Source: CBCPMX01 sp965120355
Lineage (GTDB): Bacteria > Bacillota > Clostridia > Oscillospirales > Oscillospiraceae
NCBI GenBank assembly: GCA_965120355.1
Contig: CBCPMX010000154.1
Coordinates: forward strand, 1 to 57,861
Length of the DNA stretch: 57,861 bases
Direction: 5' to 3'
The position numbers and the translations under genes were made by a program. This document shows, in pieces, positions 8,739-17,026 of the stretch. Numbering within the stretch: the stretch's first letter is position 1; the number at the start of each line of letters is the position of its first letter. The notes beneath the pieces were generated by a model that searched no databases, was not told the DNA's origin, and was given only the letters and a program-made list of their open reading frames with translations.

Positions 8739-9825
8739 AATCCACCGCCTCCTTTCTCAGGGGCACTTGCGCAACTGAGTTGCCCAGTGCCCGAACCGCG
8801 TCGGCGCGGCTCTCCAGCGCTTCATTCCAGAAGAAGGAGAATACCAGAATATCTGCATCACAGATTTGATCCTCCACAATTCGTTCCATGGTCCGGTATA
8901 TGGATTCCTGCTCCCGCAGCTGAATGCCGGCCAGGGTAGTCATCAGCAGCTCCCATTGGGCGTCGGAACAGGCGGGCTGGATGCCAATGGGTGTGTCGGG
9001 AGCCTGGGCCAGCTGGGCGTTGGAATATAACCCGGCATCCATACCGTTTTCAATGGCCCAGCTGAGGAGCGTCGCCACCGAGCGAATGCCGTACTCCATA
9101 TAGCTCTGCTGCATATCCGACAGAAGTCCCCAGAAGTGATCCTCCGGATCAATGTTCATAACCAGCAGCACACGGGGACAGACCGTATAGTCGTGGGTTT
9201 TGATCTGGAGGGTGCCGGTTCGTGCAGACGCCTTCCAGTGGATGTCCTTACGGCTGTCGCCGGTACGGTACTCGCGGATGCCGTTGATGAGAATGGGATC
9301 CGGGAAGATCCAGCGCCGGACGCTGACGTCGCCCTGCCACTGGAGGGCATCCTGCGGCAGCTCATCCTGCCCCAGCAGCGCCGGATAGACAAACAGTCTC
9401 GCATCACCGTGAATTTCCCGGGAACTGGTTCCCATGCCCAACAAATCGCCGGCGGTGAGACTGGTGATGGACAAGTCATAGTATCCGCGGTGGATGCAGG
9501 TAATCTCATGGCGGCGGGTGATCTTCTGGAAGCTGCGCAGGAAAAAAACGCTCTTATGATATCGGTCATCCAGAATCTCCAGGTTTTCCTGGGATTTAAA
9601 GCGCAGCCACGGCGACAACTTCGATTCGACACGCAGCCACGGCACCGGTGTCAGCTTGTTGTTGATCAGCTCCTCCACCAGCTCGATCTTTCCGCCTTCA
9701 GAAACGGCGTGTTTGGAGATGGTCCGGCGATAGCTGAATTTTTTAAACGCCGTGGCGGAGAAATACCGCCCCTGTAGCAGCGCCAGCAAGCCAACGACTA
9801 CAATGAGCCAGAATACTGTTATCAA
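8710..9825 (-). CDS. DUF58 domain protein
   Basis: A 371-residue protein anchored by an N-terminal hydrophobic helix (residues 2-18) with a large cytoplasmic or surface-facing part. The hallmark YRTGDSRKDIHWKASARTG near the middle is the DUF58 core motif; the region after it has the beta-alpha layout of a von Willebrand A-like fold. DUF58 proteins are encoded next to MoxR ATPases, as here: moxR stops 13 bases before this start. Translation begins at a TTG with GGAGG seven bases upstream, the ribosome site overlapping the moxR stop. It probably works with the ATPase and the DUF4129 protein as one membrane complex; the substrate is not known. Confidence 0.88.
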   Translation of the reverse strand: MITVFWLIVVVGLLALLQGRYFSATAFKKFSYRRTISKHAVSEGGKIELVEELINNKLTPVPWLRVESKLSPWLRFKSQENLEILDDRYHKSVFFLRSFQKITRRHEITCIHRGYYDLSITSLTAGDLLGMGTSSREIHGDARLFVYPALLGQDELPQDALQWQGDVSVRRWIFPDPILINGIREYRTGDSRKDIHWKASARTGTLQIKTHDYTVCPRVLLVMNIDPEDHFWGLLSDMQQSYMEYGIRSVATLLSWAIENGMDAGLYSNAQLAQAPDTPIGIQPACSDAQWELLMTTLAGIQLREQESIYRTMERIVEDQICDADILVFSFFWNEALESRADAVRALGNSVAQVPLRKEAVDFEADAAAVV

Positions 9826-9837
9826 GGCGCTGCCTCC

Positions 9838-10797
9838 TTACAACCGGCCCTCAGGGGATTCGGTGGGCGCGGGCACGGCGCAAAGCATGGTCTCTATAAA
9901 ATCTTTCGATTTCGCTGCGGAACCGTAGCGGCTGCGCAGAATCAGGCGGTGGGCAAAGACCGGCTCCGCCAGGGCCTTCACATCGTCCGGCAGCACATAG
10001 TCCCGGTTGGAAACAGCAGCCATCGCCTGACAGGCCCGTACCATGGCCAGCATTCCACGGGTGGAGATGCCCAGGGACAGATCGTCCGCTTTTCGGGTGT
10101 ATTCCACCAGACGGACGATGTAATCTGCCACAGGGGAAGAAACCCGGACTGTCTTGACCGCCTCCTGAGCGGCAATCAGGTCTGCGGCCGCAGCCACCGG
10201 CATCAGTTCCACCAGCGGCGAACCGTTCATGTAAGTGTCAATGATGGACAGGCTCTCCTCCGCCTTGGGATATCCAAGCTTCAGCCGCAGCAAAAAGCGG
10301 TCCAGCTGAGCCTCCGGCAGCTGAAAAGTGCCTGTAGTCTCCACCGGGTTTTGGGTGGCAATCACGAAAAAGGGCGCCTCCAGCGTTTTGGTTTCGCCGT
10401 CCACGGTGATCTGTTTTTCCTCCATGCACTCCAGAAGCGCCGATTGTGTGCGGGGGGTGGTACGGTTGATTTCATCGGCAAGGAGAATATTGGTGAACGC
10501 TGGGCCGGGCTGAAACTGAAATTCACCGGCCTTCTGGTTGAACACATTCAGGCCCGTAATGTCAGAGGGCAGCAGATCCGCCGTGAACTGAATGCGTTTG
10601 AAGTCACAATCGACACTTTTGGCCAGACTTTTGGCCAGCACCGTCTTACCGGTTCCGGGAACGTCATCCAACAAGACGTGACCACCGGCCAGCAGCCCCA
10701 CCAAAACCAAATCAATCTCATGCTCCTTGCCAAAAAGAACTTTTTGGATATTGTCCTTGATTTTTTGAGAAAGAGCGGATACGTTTGCTATTTCCAT
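9838..10797 (-). CDS. MoxR-family AAA+ ATPase
   Basis: A 319-residue AAA+ protein of the MoxR group, thought to act as a chaperone that activates or assembles partner complexes with VWA-like proteins. Walker A is DDVPGTGKT (about residue 44), Walker B is ILLADEINR, followed by sensor 1 IATQNPVE and the arginine-finger region RFLLRLKLGYP. The C-terminal lid (ISTRGMLAMVRACQAMA, DYVLPDDVKALA) is complete. It is the first gene of the operon with the DUF58 and DUF4129 genes. GGGGAG precedes the ATG. A transglutaminase gene, common in such clusters, is absent. Confidence 0.92.
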   Translation of the reverse strand: MEIANVSALSQKIKDNIQKVLFGKEHEIDLVLVGLLAGGHVLLDDVPGTGKTVLAKSLAKSVDCDFKRIQFTADLLPSDITGLNVFNQKAGEFQFQPGPAFTNILLADEINRTTPRTQSALLECMEEKQITVDGETKTLEAPFFVIATQNPVETTGTFQLPEAQLDRFLLRLKLGYPKAEESLSIIDTYMNGSPLVELMPVAAAADLIAAQEAVKTVRVSSPVADYIVRLVEYTRKADDLSLGISTRGMLAMVRACQAMAAVSNRDYVLPDDVKALAEPVFAHRLILRSRYGSAAKSKDFIETMLCAVPAPTESPEGRL

Positions 10798-10939
10798 AGT
10801 TGAATTCTCCCCAATCTATGCCGCGCAGTGGAATCCATGGCGCATCCGTCCACACTGGCTGGAAAAAACCGGAGCGAAAAGATCCGGCAGATACGTCTGC
10901 GTCAAATTGCCGGAATCAGGCCGGCAAATGCGCTACTTT

Positions 10940-10976
10940 ATTGTACTATTGTAGCAAATCCAATGGCAAAAAGCAA
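10940..10976 (-). promoter_or_regulatory. Overlapping sigma-A promoters of the moxR operon
   Basis: Two minus-strand options overlap: TTGCTT (10971-10976), 17 bp, TACAAT (10948-10953); and TTGCCA (10964-10969), 18 bp, TACAAT (10940-10945). The rest of the 306-base gap holds only the serine dehydratase terminator and about 140 bases of leader. Confidence 0.5.
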
Positions 10977-11026
10977 CGGGAGGGGATATTTTTTGGAAGG
11001 CATTTCTGTGAAGAATTGGTGAAGAG

Positions 11027-11070
11027 AAAAAACCGGCAAATCACAGACGATGGGCTGTGATTTGCCGGTT
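11027..11070 (-). terminator. Terminator of the serine dehydratase gene
   Basis: A perfect 16-bp stem (11031-11046 with 11055-11070, arm AACCGGCAAATCACAG) with an eight-base loop is followed on the minus strand by six U (A tract 11027-11032). A textbook intrinsic terminator 34 bases after the stop. Confidence 0.9.
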
Positions 11071-11103
11071 CCTGATACAACCATTTAGATATTTTACTCG
11101 ATT

Positions 11104-12306
11104 TTACCGGTACAGTTTTGCCAGACCGCCTTCAGAGGTCTCCCGGTACTGCCGTCCCAGATCCCGCCCTGTTTCATACATGGTCTGCACAATGAGATCA
11201 AACGAGATCTTTCTGGAATCGGACAGAAAATTTGCAAGACTTACAGCGTTGATGGCGCGCATAGCAGCCACGGCATTGCGTTCGATGCAGGGGATCTGTA
11301 CCAGACCGCAGACCGGGTCGCAGGTCAGGCCCAAATGGTGCTCCATAGCGACTTCTGCGGCATATTCAATCTGCCCAATCCCCATTTCAAACAGCTCTCC
11401 AAGCGCCGCAGCTGCCATGGAACACGCAGAACCCACCTCTGCCTGGCAACCGCACTCCGCGCCGCTGACAGAGGCGTTGGTCTTGATGAGAATGCCGATC
11501 AGGCCGCCGACAGCCAGGGCCCGTAAGATCCGCTCGGTTGGAATGGCCCGTTTCTCCTGCTCATATTTTAGGACTGCGGGCAGTACCCCGCAGCTGCCGC
11601 AGGTGGGTGCGGTGACGATAGTTCCGCCGCTGGCGTTCTGTTCGCTGACGGCAAAGGCGTAGGCGCAGACAATGCGATTTTCCCGAGTGGCTTCGCTTTC
11701 GTCAATATGCCGCTGGTTCCAGAGGTATTGTGCTTTGCGCTCCACCTCCAGCCCGCCGGGAAGGGTTCCGCTGGTGGTCAGGCCCTGTAAAATGGCTTGC
11801 TCCATGGCGTTCCAGACTTCCAGCAGAAAGTTCCAGATTTCCGGCCCCTCATGCAGCTCCACATAGTCGCTGAGCCGAATGTTCCGGCGCAGGCACTCCT
11901 GCGCAATTTCTGCAAAGGAGTTGGCAGCATAGGTCTGCGCAGGGGCAGCCGCGCCCGGACGCCCCTCTATCACAATGTCACCGCCGCCCACAGACATCAC
12001 GCGCATTTGGCCTGTCTGCCGTCCGTCCTGATAGGCAAAAAAGTCCAGGGTGTTGGGATGGGGGAGGGCGAGATTCGTCTGCATGTCAAACTCTATCTCT
12101 GTGGGAATGGGAGCCAGCGCCTCCAGAATCGCCGTGTCCGTGCAGTGGCCCACGCCGGTCAGCGCCAGCGAACCGTATAATATCACCCGGTAAGCCGTGG
12201 CCTCTGGGTGTTCGCTGCGAAAGAGCCGGGCGGCTTTGTCCGGCCCCATAGTGTGGGAACTGGATGGGCCGCGCCCAATTTTGTAAAGTTCCCGAATCGA
12301 TTGCAT
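11104..12306 (-). CDS. L-serine ammonia-lyase (iron-sulfur serine dehydratase), single chain
   Basis: Converts L-serine to pyruvate and ammonia. The 400-residue chain joins the beta domain (starting MQSIRELYKIGRGPSSSHTM, the conserved serine-binding loop) to the alpha domain with cysteines in TCGSCGVLPA, AECGCQAEVGSAC and DPVCGLVQIPC that would hold the oxygen-sensitive [4Fe-4S] cluster. I start at 12306, where GAGGTGATC is correctly spaced; the longer frame to 12396 runs across the promoter. It is a single-gene unit diverging from pepT, sensible for a fermenter that uses peptide-derived serine. Oxygen sensitivity of this class fits an anaerobe. It could be named sdaA, but single-chain naming varies, so no symbol is given. 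Confidence 0.92.
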   Translation of the reverse strand: MQSIRELYKIGRGPSSSHTMGPDKAARLFRSEHPEATAYRVILYGSLALTGVGHCTDTAILEALAPIPTEIEFDMQTNLALPHPNTLDFFAYQDGRQTGQMRVMSVGGGDIVIEGRPGAAAPAQTYAANSFAEIAQECLRRNIRLSDYVELHEGPEIWNFLLEVWNAMEQAILQGLTTSGTLPGGLEVERKAQYLWNQRHIDESEATRENRIVCAYAFAVSEQNASGGTIVTAPTCGSCGVLPAVLKYEQEKRAIPTERILRALAVGGLIGILIKTNASVSGAECGCQAEVGSACSMAAAALGELFEMGIGQIEYAAEVAMEHHLGLTCDPVCGLVQIPCIERNAVAAMRAINAVSLANFLSDSRKISFDLIVQTMYETGRDLGRQYRETSEGGLAKLYR

Positions 12307-12354
12307 AAGATCACCTCGTGCATGTGTGGGCAGACTGTGCCCAAATTCCTTTCC

Positions 12355-12383
12355 ATTATAAAAAGACGGAGGTAGCTTGTCAA
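12355..12383 (-). promoter_or_regulatory. Sigma-A promoter of serine dehydratase
   Basis: Minus strand consensus TTGACA (12378-12383), 17 bp, TATAAT (12355-12360). Its -35 faces that of the pepT promoter only six bases away. Confidence 0.78.
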
Positions 12384-12389
12384 TTCTGT

Positions 12390-12418
12390 TTGACAAACCT
12401 CAGTTTGCGCAATACAAT
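12390..12418 (+). promoter_or_regulatory. Sigma-A promoter of pepT
   Basis: TTGACA (12390-12395), 17 bp, TACAAT (12413-12418). The two divergent -35 boxes make a palindrome TTGTCAA-N6-TTGACAA, so both promoters probably compete for polymerase or share control. Confidence 0.78.
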
Positions 12419-12491
12419 ACCATTGAATACTTGGAACCGCTGGTCAGCGCTCCATTTGCGCCAGCGTTTCTACAGCCAGGAGGATTCGATT

Positions 12492-13712
12492 GTGTCAGCA
12501 ACTGAAAAATTTCTACGATATGTCACCTATGATACAAAGGCCGACGGCTCCAGCAATACCGCGCCGTCCTCGTCCGGACAGTTGGTCCTGGGCGAAATGT
12601 TGAAATCTGAATTGGAACAGCTGGGGCTGCGGAACATCTATGTGGACGGTCACGGCAGAGTCTTTGGCACCATTCCGGCCAATGTGCAAACCGCGGCGCC
12701 GGTTGTAGGCTTCTTGGCCCACATGGACACCGCTGAAGAGGCCTCCGGAACGAATGTCTGCCCACGGCTGGTGGAGAACTATGACGGCGGAGACATTGTG
12801 CTGAATCCGGAAGTTGTCACTTCCCCGGATAAATTCCCGGAGCTCAGCGGTCTGGTGGGCAAAACGCTCATCGTCACCGACGGCACGACGCTGCTGGGCG
12901 CGGATGACAAGGCCGGCGTGGCGGAAATTATGACTATGGCCGAGCGTCTCATGCAGACCGACCGCCCCCACGGAGAGATCCATGTCTGCTTCACCACCGA
13001 CGAGGAAATCGGACGAGGGCCTGACGAGTTCGATGTGGCGGCCTTTGGGTGCAAATACGCCTATACTGTAGACGGCGGCCCTCTGGGTGAGCTGGAGTAT
13101 GAAAATTTCAACGCAGCTTCTTGCAAAGTCACCGTTCACGGCAGCGGCGTCCATCCCGGCGATGCCAAGGGGAAGATGCGCAACGCCTCTCTGATTGCCA
13201 TGGAATTCAACGCCATGCTGCCCAGTGGGCAGGTTCCCGGGCTGACGGCGGGATATGAGGGCTTCTTCCATTTGGGCGGAATGCAGGGAAGTGTGACGGA
13301 GGCGACCCTGTTCTATATTATCCGAGACCACGACCGGCAGAAATTTGAGCAGAAAAAGGCCATAACGCTGGCGGCGGCCGCTTTCCTAAACGAGAAATAC
13401 GGGCAGGGGACCGTGACTGTAGAACAGCGTGACAGCTACTACAACATGCGAGAAAAAATAGAGCCCCATATGCACCTGATCCGACGGGCTGAACAGGCTT
13501 TTCAGAAAAACGGCGTACAACCCCTGACCCAGCCCATCCGCGGCGGTACCGACGGCGCGCGGCTGAGCTACATGGGCCTGCCGTGTCCCAATCTGTCCAC
13601 CGGCGGCTACAATTTCCATGGAATCCATGAGTTTATTCCTGCGGAGAGTCTGGAGATCATGGCAGATGTACTGGTGGATCTGGCTTGCAGCTTTGCAGAG
13701 GAGGAAGCGTAA
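12492..13712 (+). CDS. pepT: Peptidase T (tripeptide aminopeptidase)
   Basis: A 406-residue M20B metallopeptidase that removes the N-terminal residue from tripeptides in the cytoplasm. Metal ligands are visible in HMDTAEEASG, DGTTLLGADDKAG, the catalytic TTDEEIGRG and the late GGTDGARLS and TGGYNFHG. Start is a GTG at 12492 preceded by a perfect AGGAGG at eight bases; the frame is open upstream through the promoter, so the longer version is wrong. Length matches the family (about 405-410). Its stop overlaps the ATG of the next peptidase by one base (TAATG), so the two M20 enzymes are translationally coupled. Confident. Confidence 0.95.
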   Translation: MSATEKFLRYVTYDTKADGSSNTAPSSSGQLVLGEMLKSELEQLGLRNIYVDGHGRVFGTIPANVQTAAPVVGFLAHMDTAEEASGTNVCPRLVENYDGGDIVLNPEVVTSPDKFPELSGLVGKTLIVTDGTTLLGADDKAGVAEIMTMAERLMQTDRPHGEIHVCFTTDEEIGRGPDEFDVAAFGCKYAYTVDGGPLGELEYENFNAASCKVTVHGSGVHPGDAKGKMRNASLIAMEFNAMLPSGQVPGLTAGYEGFFHLGGMQGSVTEATLFYIIRDHDRQKFEQKKAITLAAAAFLNEKYGQGTVTVEQRDSYYNMREKIEPHMHLIRRAEQAFQKNGVQPLTQPIRGGTDGARLSYMGLPCPNLSTGGYNFHGIHEFIPAESLEIMADVLVDLACSFAEEEA

Positions 13713-15115
13713 TGTATCAGGAACAGATTCGTGCATATTTCCAGAAACATCGAGAGGATCTGGTGGAGGATGTCAAAACCATGGTCCGGATCCGCAGCGA
13801 CAGGGGGGAAGCGGCTCCCGGCGCGCCCTTTGGCCCCGGTCCGGACGCGGCGCTGCAAAAATTTCTGGAAATTTCGGCCGCGCGGGGGTTTGCCGTCAGA
13901 AACTACGACGGCTATGTGGGAGCCATCGACCTAAACGACAAGCCCAGGCAGCTGGACATTCTGGCCCATTTGGATGTTGTGCCGGTGGCCGACAACTGGA
14001 CCGTCTGTGCCCCCTTTGATCCGGTGGTTCTGGACGGAAAAATCTATGGCCGCGGCACTTCCGACGACAAGGGGCCTGCAGTGGCTGCCCTGTGGGCTAT
14101 GCAGTGCGTCCGGGATTTGGGCGTGGCGCTGTCCAAAAATGTGCGATTGATCGTCGGCACCGACGAGGAATGCGGTTCCAGCGATATTGCGTATTACTAT
14201 GGCATAGAGCAAGAAGCACCCATGACCTTTTCTCCTGACGCCGACTTTCCGGTTATCAACATTGAAAAGGGCGGTCTCTTTGGCCATATCACAGCGCAAT
14301 TTACCCCCTCCGAAGCGCTGCCGAAACTGGTGCGGTTCCAGAGCGGTTTTAAAGTCAATGTGGTGCCGGATACGGCCCAGGCCGTGGTCAAGGGATTGAC
14401 CGCCGCCCAAGTCCAGCCCATCTGTGATGCCCTTGCTGCAGATACCGGACTGGAATTTCAGTTGACCGACGGCGCAGAGGGCCTGCAGATCGACTGCACC
14501 GGCATCGGCGCCCACGCCGCCAGCCCCCACATGGGCAACAACGCCCTGACGGGCATGCTGGCCCTGGTTGCCAGCATGCCTCTGGCAGACAGCGACGGCA
14601 CACAGAAGATCCAGGCCCTCAGCGCCCTGTTCCCCCACGGCGATTACAACGGGAAAGCCGCCGGTGTCGCGATGTCCGACGAAATTTCCGGCGAGTTAAC
14701 CCTCAGCTTCAATCAGCTGCAAATCACCGAGACCGGTCTGGACGGCGCATTCGACTGCCGTGCGCCAATCTGCGCCACGGAAGAGAACATGAAGCAGGTG
14801 GTTCAGGCCCGGTGCGCCGCCGCAGGTCTGGAGCTGGAGGACCGGCCCATGCGTCCGCCGCACCACGTTCCTGCGGACAGCCCTCTGGTGCAGGCGCTAC
14901 TGCGCATTTACGAACAGTACACCGGCCAGAAGGGAAAACCTTTGGCCATCGGCGGCGGCACCTATGTCCATGAGTTGGCCAACGGCGTGGCTTTTGGCTG
15001 TGTGATGCCCGGCACCGACACAAACATGCACGGCGCTGATGAATTCGCCGTCATCGACCAGCTGATCCTTTCGGCGGAAATGTTCGCCCAGGCCATTCTT
15101 GACCTGTGCCAGTAA
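13712..15115 (+). CDS. M20 family dipeptidase, PepV/Sapep type
   Basis: A 467-residue dinuclear zinc dipeptidase that should act on peptides released by oligopeptidases. Ligand motifs: HLDVVPVADNW, YGRGTSDDKGP, VGTDEECGSSD and the C-terminal GGTYVHELANGVAFG and GTDTNMHGADE. It carries the larger lid/dimerisation insert typical of PepV (family length about 465-470). I start at 13712, coupled to the pepT stop and preceded by GAGGAAG; the frame opens nine codons earlier without a ribosome site. With pepT it forms a two-gene peptide-degradation operon ended by a strong hairpin. Confidence 0.92.
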   Translation: MYQEQIRAYFQKHREDLVEDVKTMVRIRSDRGEAAPGAPFGPGPDAALQKFLEISAARGFAVRNYDGYVGAIDLNDKPRQLDILAHLDVVPVADNWTVCAPFDPVVLDGKIYGRGTSDDKGPAVAALWAMQCVRDLGVALSKNVRLIVGTDEECGSSDIAYYYGIEQEAPMTFSPDADFPVINIEKGGLFGHITAQFTPSEALPKLVRFQSGFKVNVVPDTAQAVVKGLTAAQVQPICDALAADTGLEFQLTDGAEGLQIDCTGIGAHAASPHMGNNALTGMLALVASMPLADSDGTQKIQALSALFPHGDYNGKAAGVAMSDEISGELTLSFNQLQITETGLDGAFDCRAPICATEENMKQVVQARCAAAGLELEDRPMRPPHHVPADSPLVQALLRIYEQYTGQKGKPLAIGGGTYVHELANGVAFGCVMPGTDTNMHGADEFAVIDQLILSAEMFAQAILDLCQ

Positions 15116-15122
15116 GCAGAAC

Positions 15123-15160
15123 AAAAATTGAGCCGGGACTGCATTGTTGCAGTCCCGGCT
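15123..15160. terminator. Bidirectional terminator between PepV-like and solute-binding protein genes
   Basis: A perfect 13-bp stem (15131-15143 with 15148-15160, arm AGCCGGGACTGCA) with a four-base loop; five A on the left give a U tract for the minus-strand gene. Confidence 0.85.
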
Positions 15161-15176
15161 GTTGATTCCGTATTTT

Positions 15177-16871
15177 TCAGGCATTGTATGTATCCAGAGC
15201 AGCCTGATAGATATCAATGGCTTCCTGCAGGCCCATGGCGTACAGGTCGCTGACATAGGTGTCAAAACCGGCCAGGTCCGCCGCGCCGGTGATGAAGCTC
15301 AAAAGCATCTCATCCACGTGGGTCTCTACGTCGCTCATGATTCTGGACAGGGTGTCCTCGTCCTGCATGGAGAGATTTAAATCTGCCGGCAGGGTGTACA
15401 GCGCGTCTTGGGAATCGGCCCACAGGGCCAAGGTTTCCAGCTGCACTTCATCATAACAGGGCATGAAGCGGGTCTGGATATCCTGATGCGGGAACTGGGT
15501 AAAGAGAGAATACTTCTTGACGGCAAAGGAGGTAATGGTCTCGGTATTGTTCAAGACCAGGTCACTGAGCTGCGGCTGACCCGCTTCGTTGTACACCAGC
15601 CCTTCCCCCTCCACGCCGTAGTTGGCGGGAATGGCAAATTCATCGCTGTAAAGATAGTTGACGATGGTGGCCATGACGTCCAGCTGCTCACAGGCCGTGC
15701 TGATAGACATGCCCTCGGAAATGACAGAGTCGATTTCCGCGAAATGGGTCTTTTCGCCCGGTTCCACAGTGGGATTTGCAAAGCCCTGGGCGTAGTATCC
15801 CTCGGTGGTGATGCCGCTGGTGAAGAAGGCCCACATGCCCACGTCACAGGCCCAGACGCCTACCTCACCGGCGCCAATGGGGGCAGAAGGGGGCCCCACC
15901 AGAGTCATGAAATCGGAATAAATCATATCCTCGGCATAGAGCCGGGCCACAAATTCGGCATAGTCCCGATAGCCCTCTTCCGCCGGGCCATATTTCACCT
16001 GGCCGTCCACCTGGTAGAAGTCGCCGGAGACGCCGAACCCGCTGCCCAAGGTGGGGGAGAAGCCGCTGGCGTCCAACAGGAATGTACCGCCGCCGTATGT
16101 GGTCTGAAAGGCGGCCAGCATCTCGTAGAATTCGTCATAGGTCTGCGGCGGGTCCATGCCCAGCGCCTCCAGCCAGTCGCCGCGGGTGGTCAGGCCCTGA
16201 AGCCGGTCGTTGAACTGTTCTACTTCAATCATGGGAAACCGGTACATGTTGCCCTCAGCGGTTAACTCATATGCGTCCGGGAATTGGCCGATCAGGGTCT
16301 GGTAGTTGGGAACGCATTCCGCCATTTCCTTCAGATCTATGATAATGTCATCCTCAATGGCCAGATCCGGACCGCCGGAATAAAAGTCTCCGACACCATA
16401 GATAAAATCACACAGGACACCGGAGACCACCATAAGCCCAAACTGCTCTGCCGCAGTCTCCGTGCTGACGCTGGTGTACGCGAACTTGGTGTTGGTGGCT
16501 TCCTCCAGGACGCGGTTGGCTGTGCAGTCCCAGGGGCCGTCCATGAATCCCACCAGCGGAGGCGGGAACACGTCCCAAATGGTGATGGTTACAGGTTCTT
16601 CAAAGGGCAGGGCCAACATTTCATAGGCCGGCGGAGCTTCTGATTCCTCCGGGGCCGCCTCCGACGGGGCGGCCGGACCTTCCTCTGGCGCAGAAGGCGT
16701 TTCCGACAGGGGCTGGGACGCGGGTTCCGGCGTTTCCGAAGTGCCGGAGGAGGCCGCAGACGCCGAAGCGGCAGGGGATTCCGCCGCTGTCTGAGCTTCT
16801 CCGCCGCAGGCAGTCAGGATCGGCAGCATCAGGCCGGCCAGCAGGAACAGGGCAAGAAGTTTCTTTTTCAC
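15177..16871 (-). CDS. Extracellular solute-binding lipoprotein, orphan
   Basis: A 564-residue membrane-anchored binding protein. A lipoprotein signal peptide is clear: MKKKLLALFLLAGLM then lipobox LTAC with the lipidated cysteine at residue 22. A Ser/Ala/Glu/Pro-rich linker (to about residue 75) precedes a large binding domain of the family-1/carbohydrate type (TITIWDVFPPPL, DIIIDLKEMAECVPNY, YDEFYEMLAAFQ). Start is GTG at 16871, with GGAGG eight bases upstream; that site lies inside the longer frame. Permease and ATPase genes of an ABC importer, normally adjacent, are missing on both sides. It may serve a transporter elsewhere or a sensor. Ligand unknown; sugars or sugar-phosphonates are possible. 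Confidence 0.85.
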   Translation of the reverse strand: MKKKLLALFLLAGLMLPILTACGGEAQTAAESPAASASAASSGTSETPEPASQPLSETPSAPEEGPAAPSEAAPEESEAPPAYEMLALPFEEPVTITIWDVFPPPLVGFMDGPWDCTANRVLEEATNTKFAYTSVSTETAAEQFGLMVVSGVLCDFIYGVGDFYSGGPDLAIEDDIIIDLKEMAECVPNYQTLIGQFPDAYELTAEGNMYRFPMIEVEQFNDRLQGLTTRGDWLEALGMDPPQTYDEFYEMLAAFQTTYGGGTFLLDASGFSPTLGSGFGVSGDFYQVDGQVKYGPAEEGYRDYAEFVARLYAEDMIYSDFMTLVGPPSAPIGAGEVGVWACDVGMWAFFTSGITTEGYYAQGFANPTVEPGEKTHFAEIDSVISEGMSISTACEQLDVMATIVNYLYSDEFAIPANYGVEGEGLVYNEAGQPQLSDLVLNNTETITSFAVKKYSLFTQFPHQDIQTRFMPCYDEVQLETLALWADSQDALYTLPADLNLSMQDEDTLSRIMSDVETHVDEMLLSFITGAADLAGFDTYVSDLYAMGLQEAIDIYQAALDTYNA

Positions 16872-17026
16872 TGGGGACACCTCCATAAAATAGATTGTGC
16901 CGGGGATGGTTTTACTGTATCATGAAGGCCAATCTTCACACAACGCACAAAAACGAAAGTGTCCTATCATTTTGTCATTTCTGCCGCCCATGGCGTTCCG
17001 GGACCCCTCTCCAGCCGTTCAAACAG

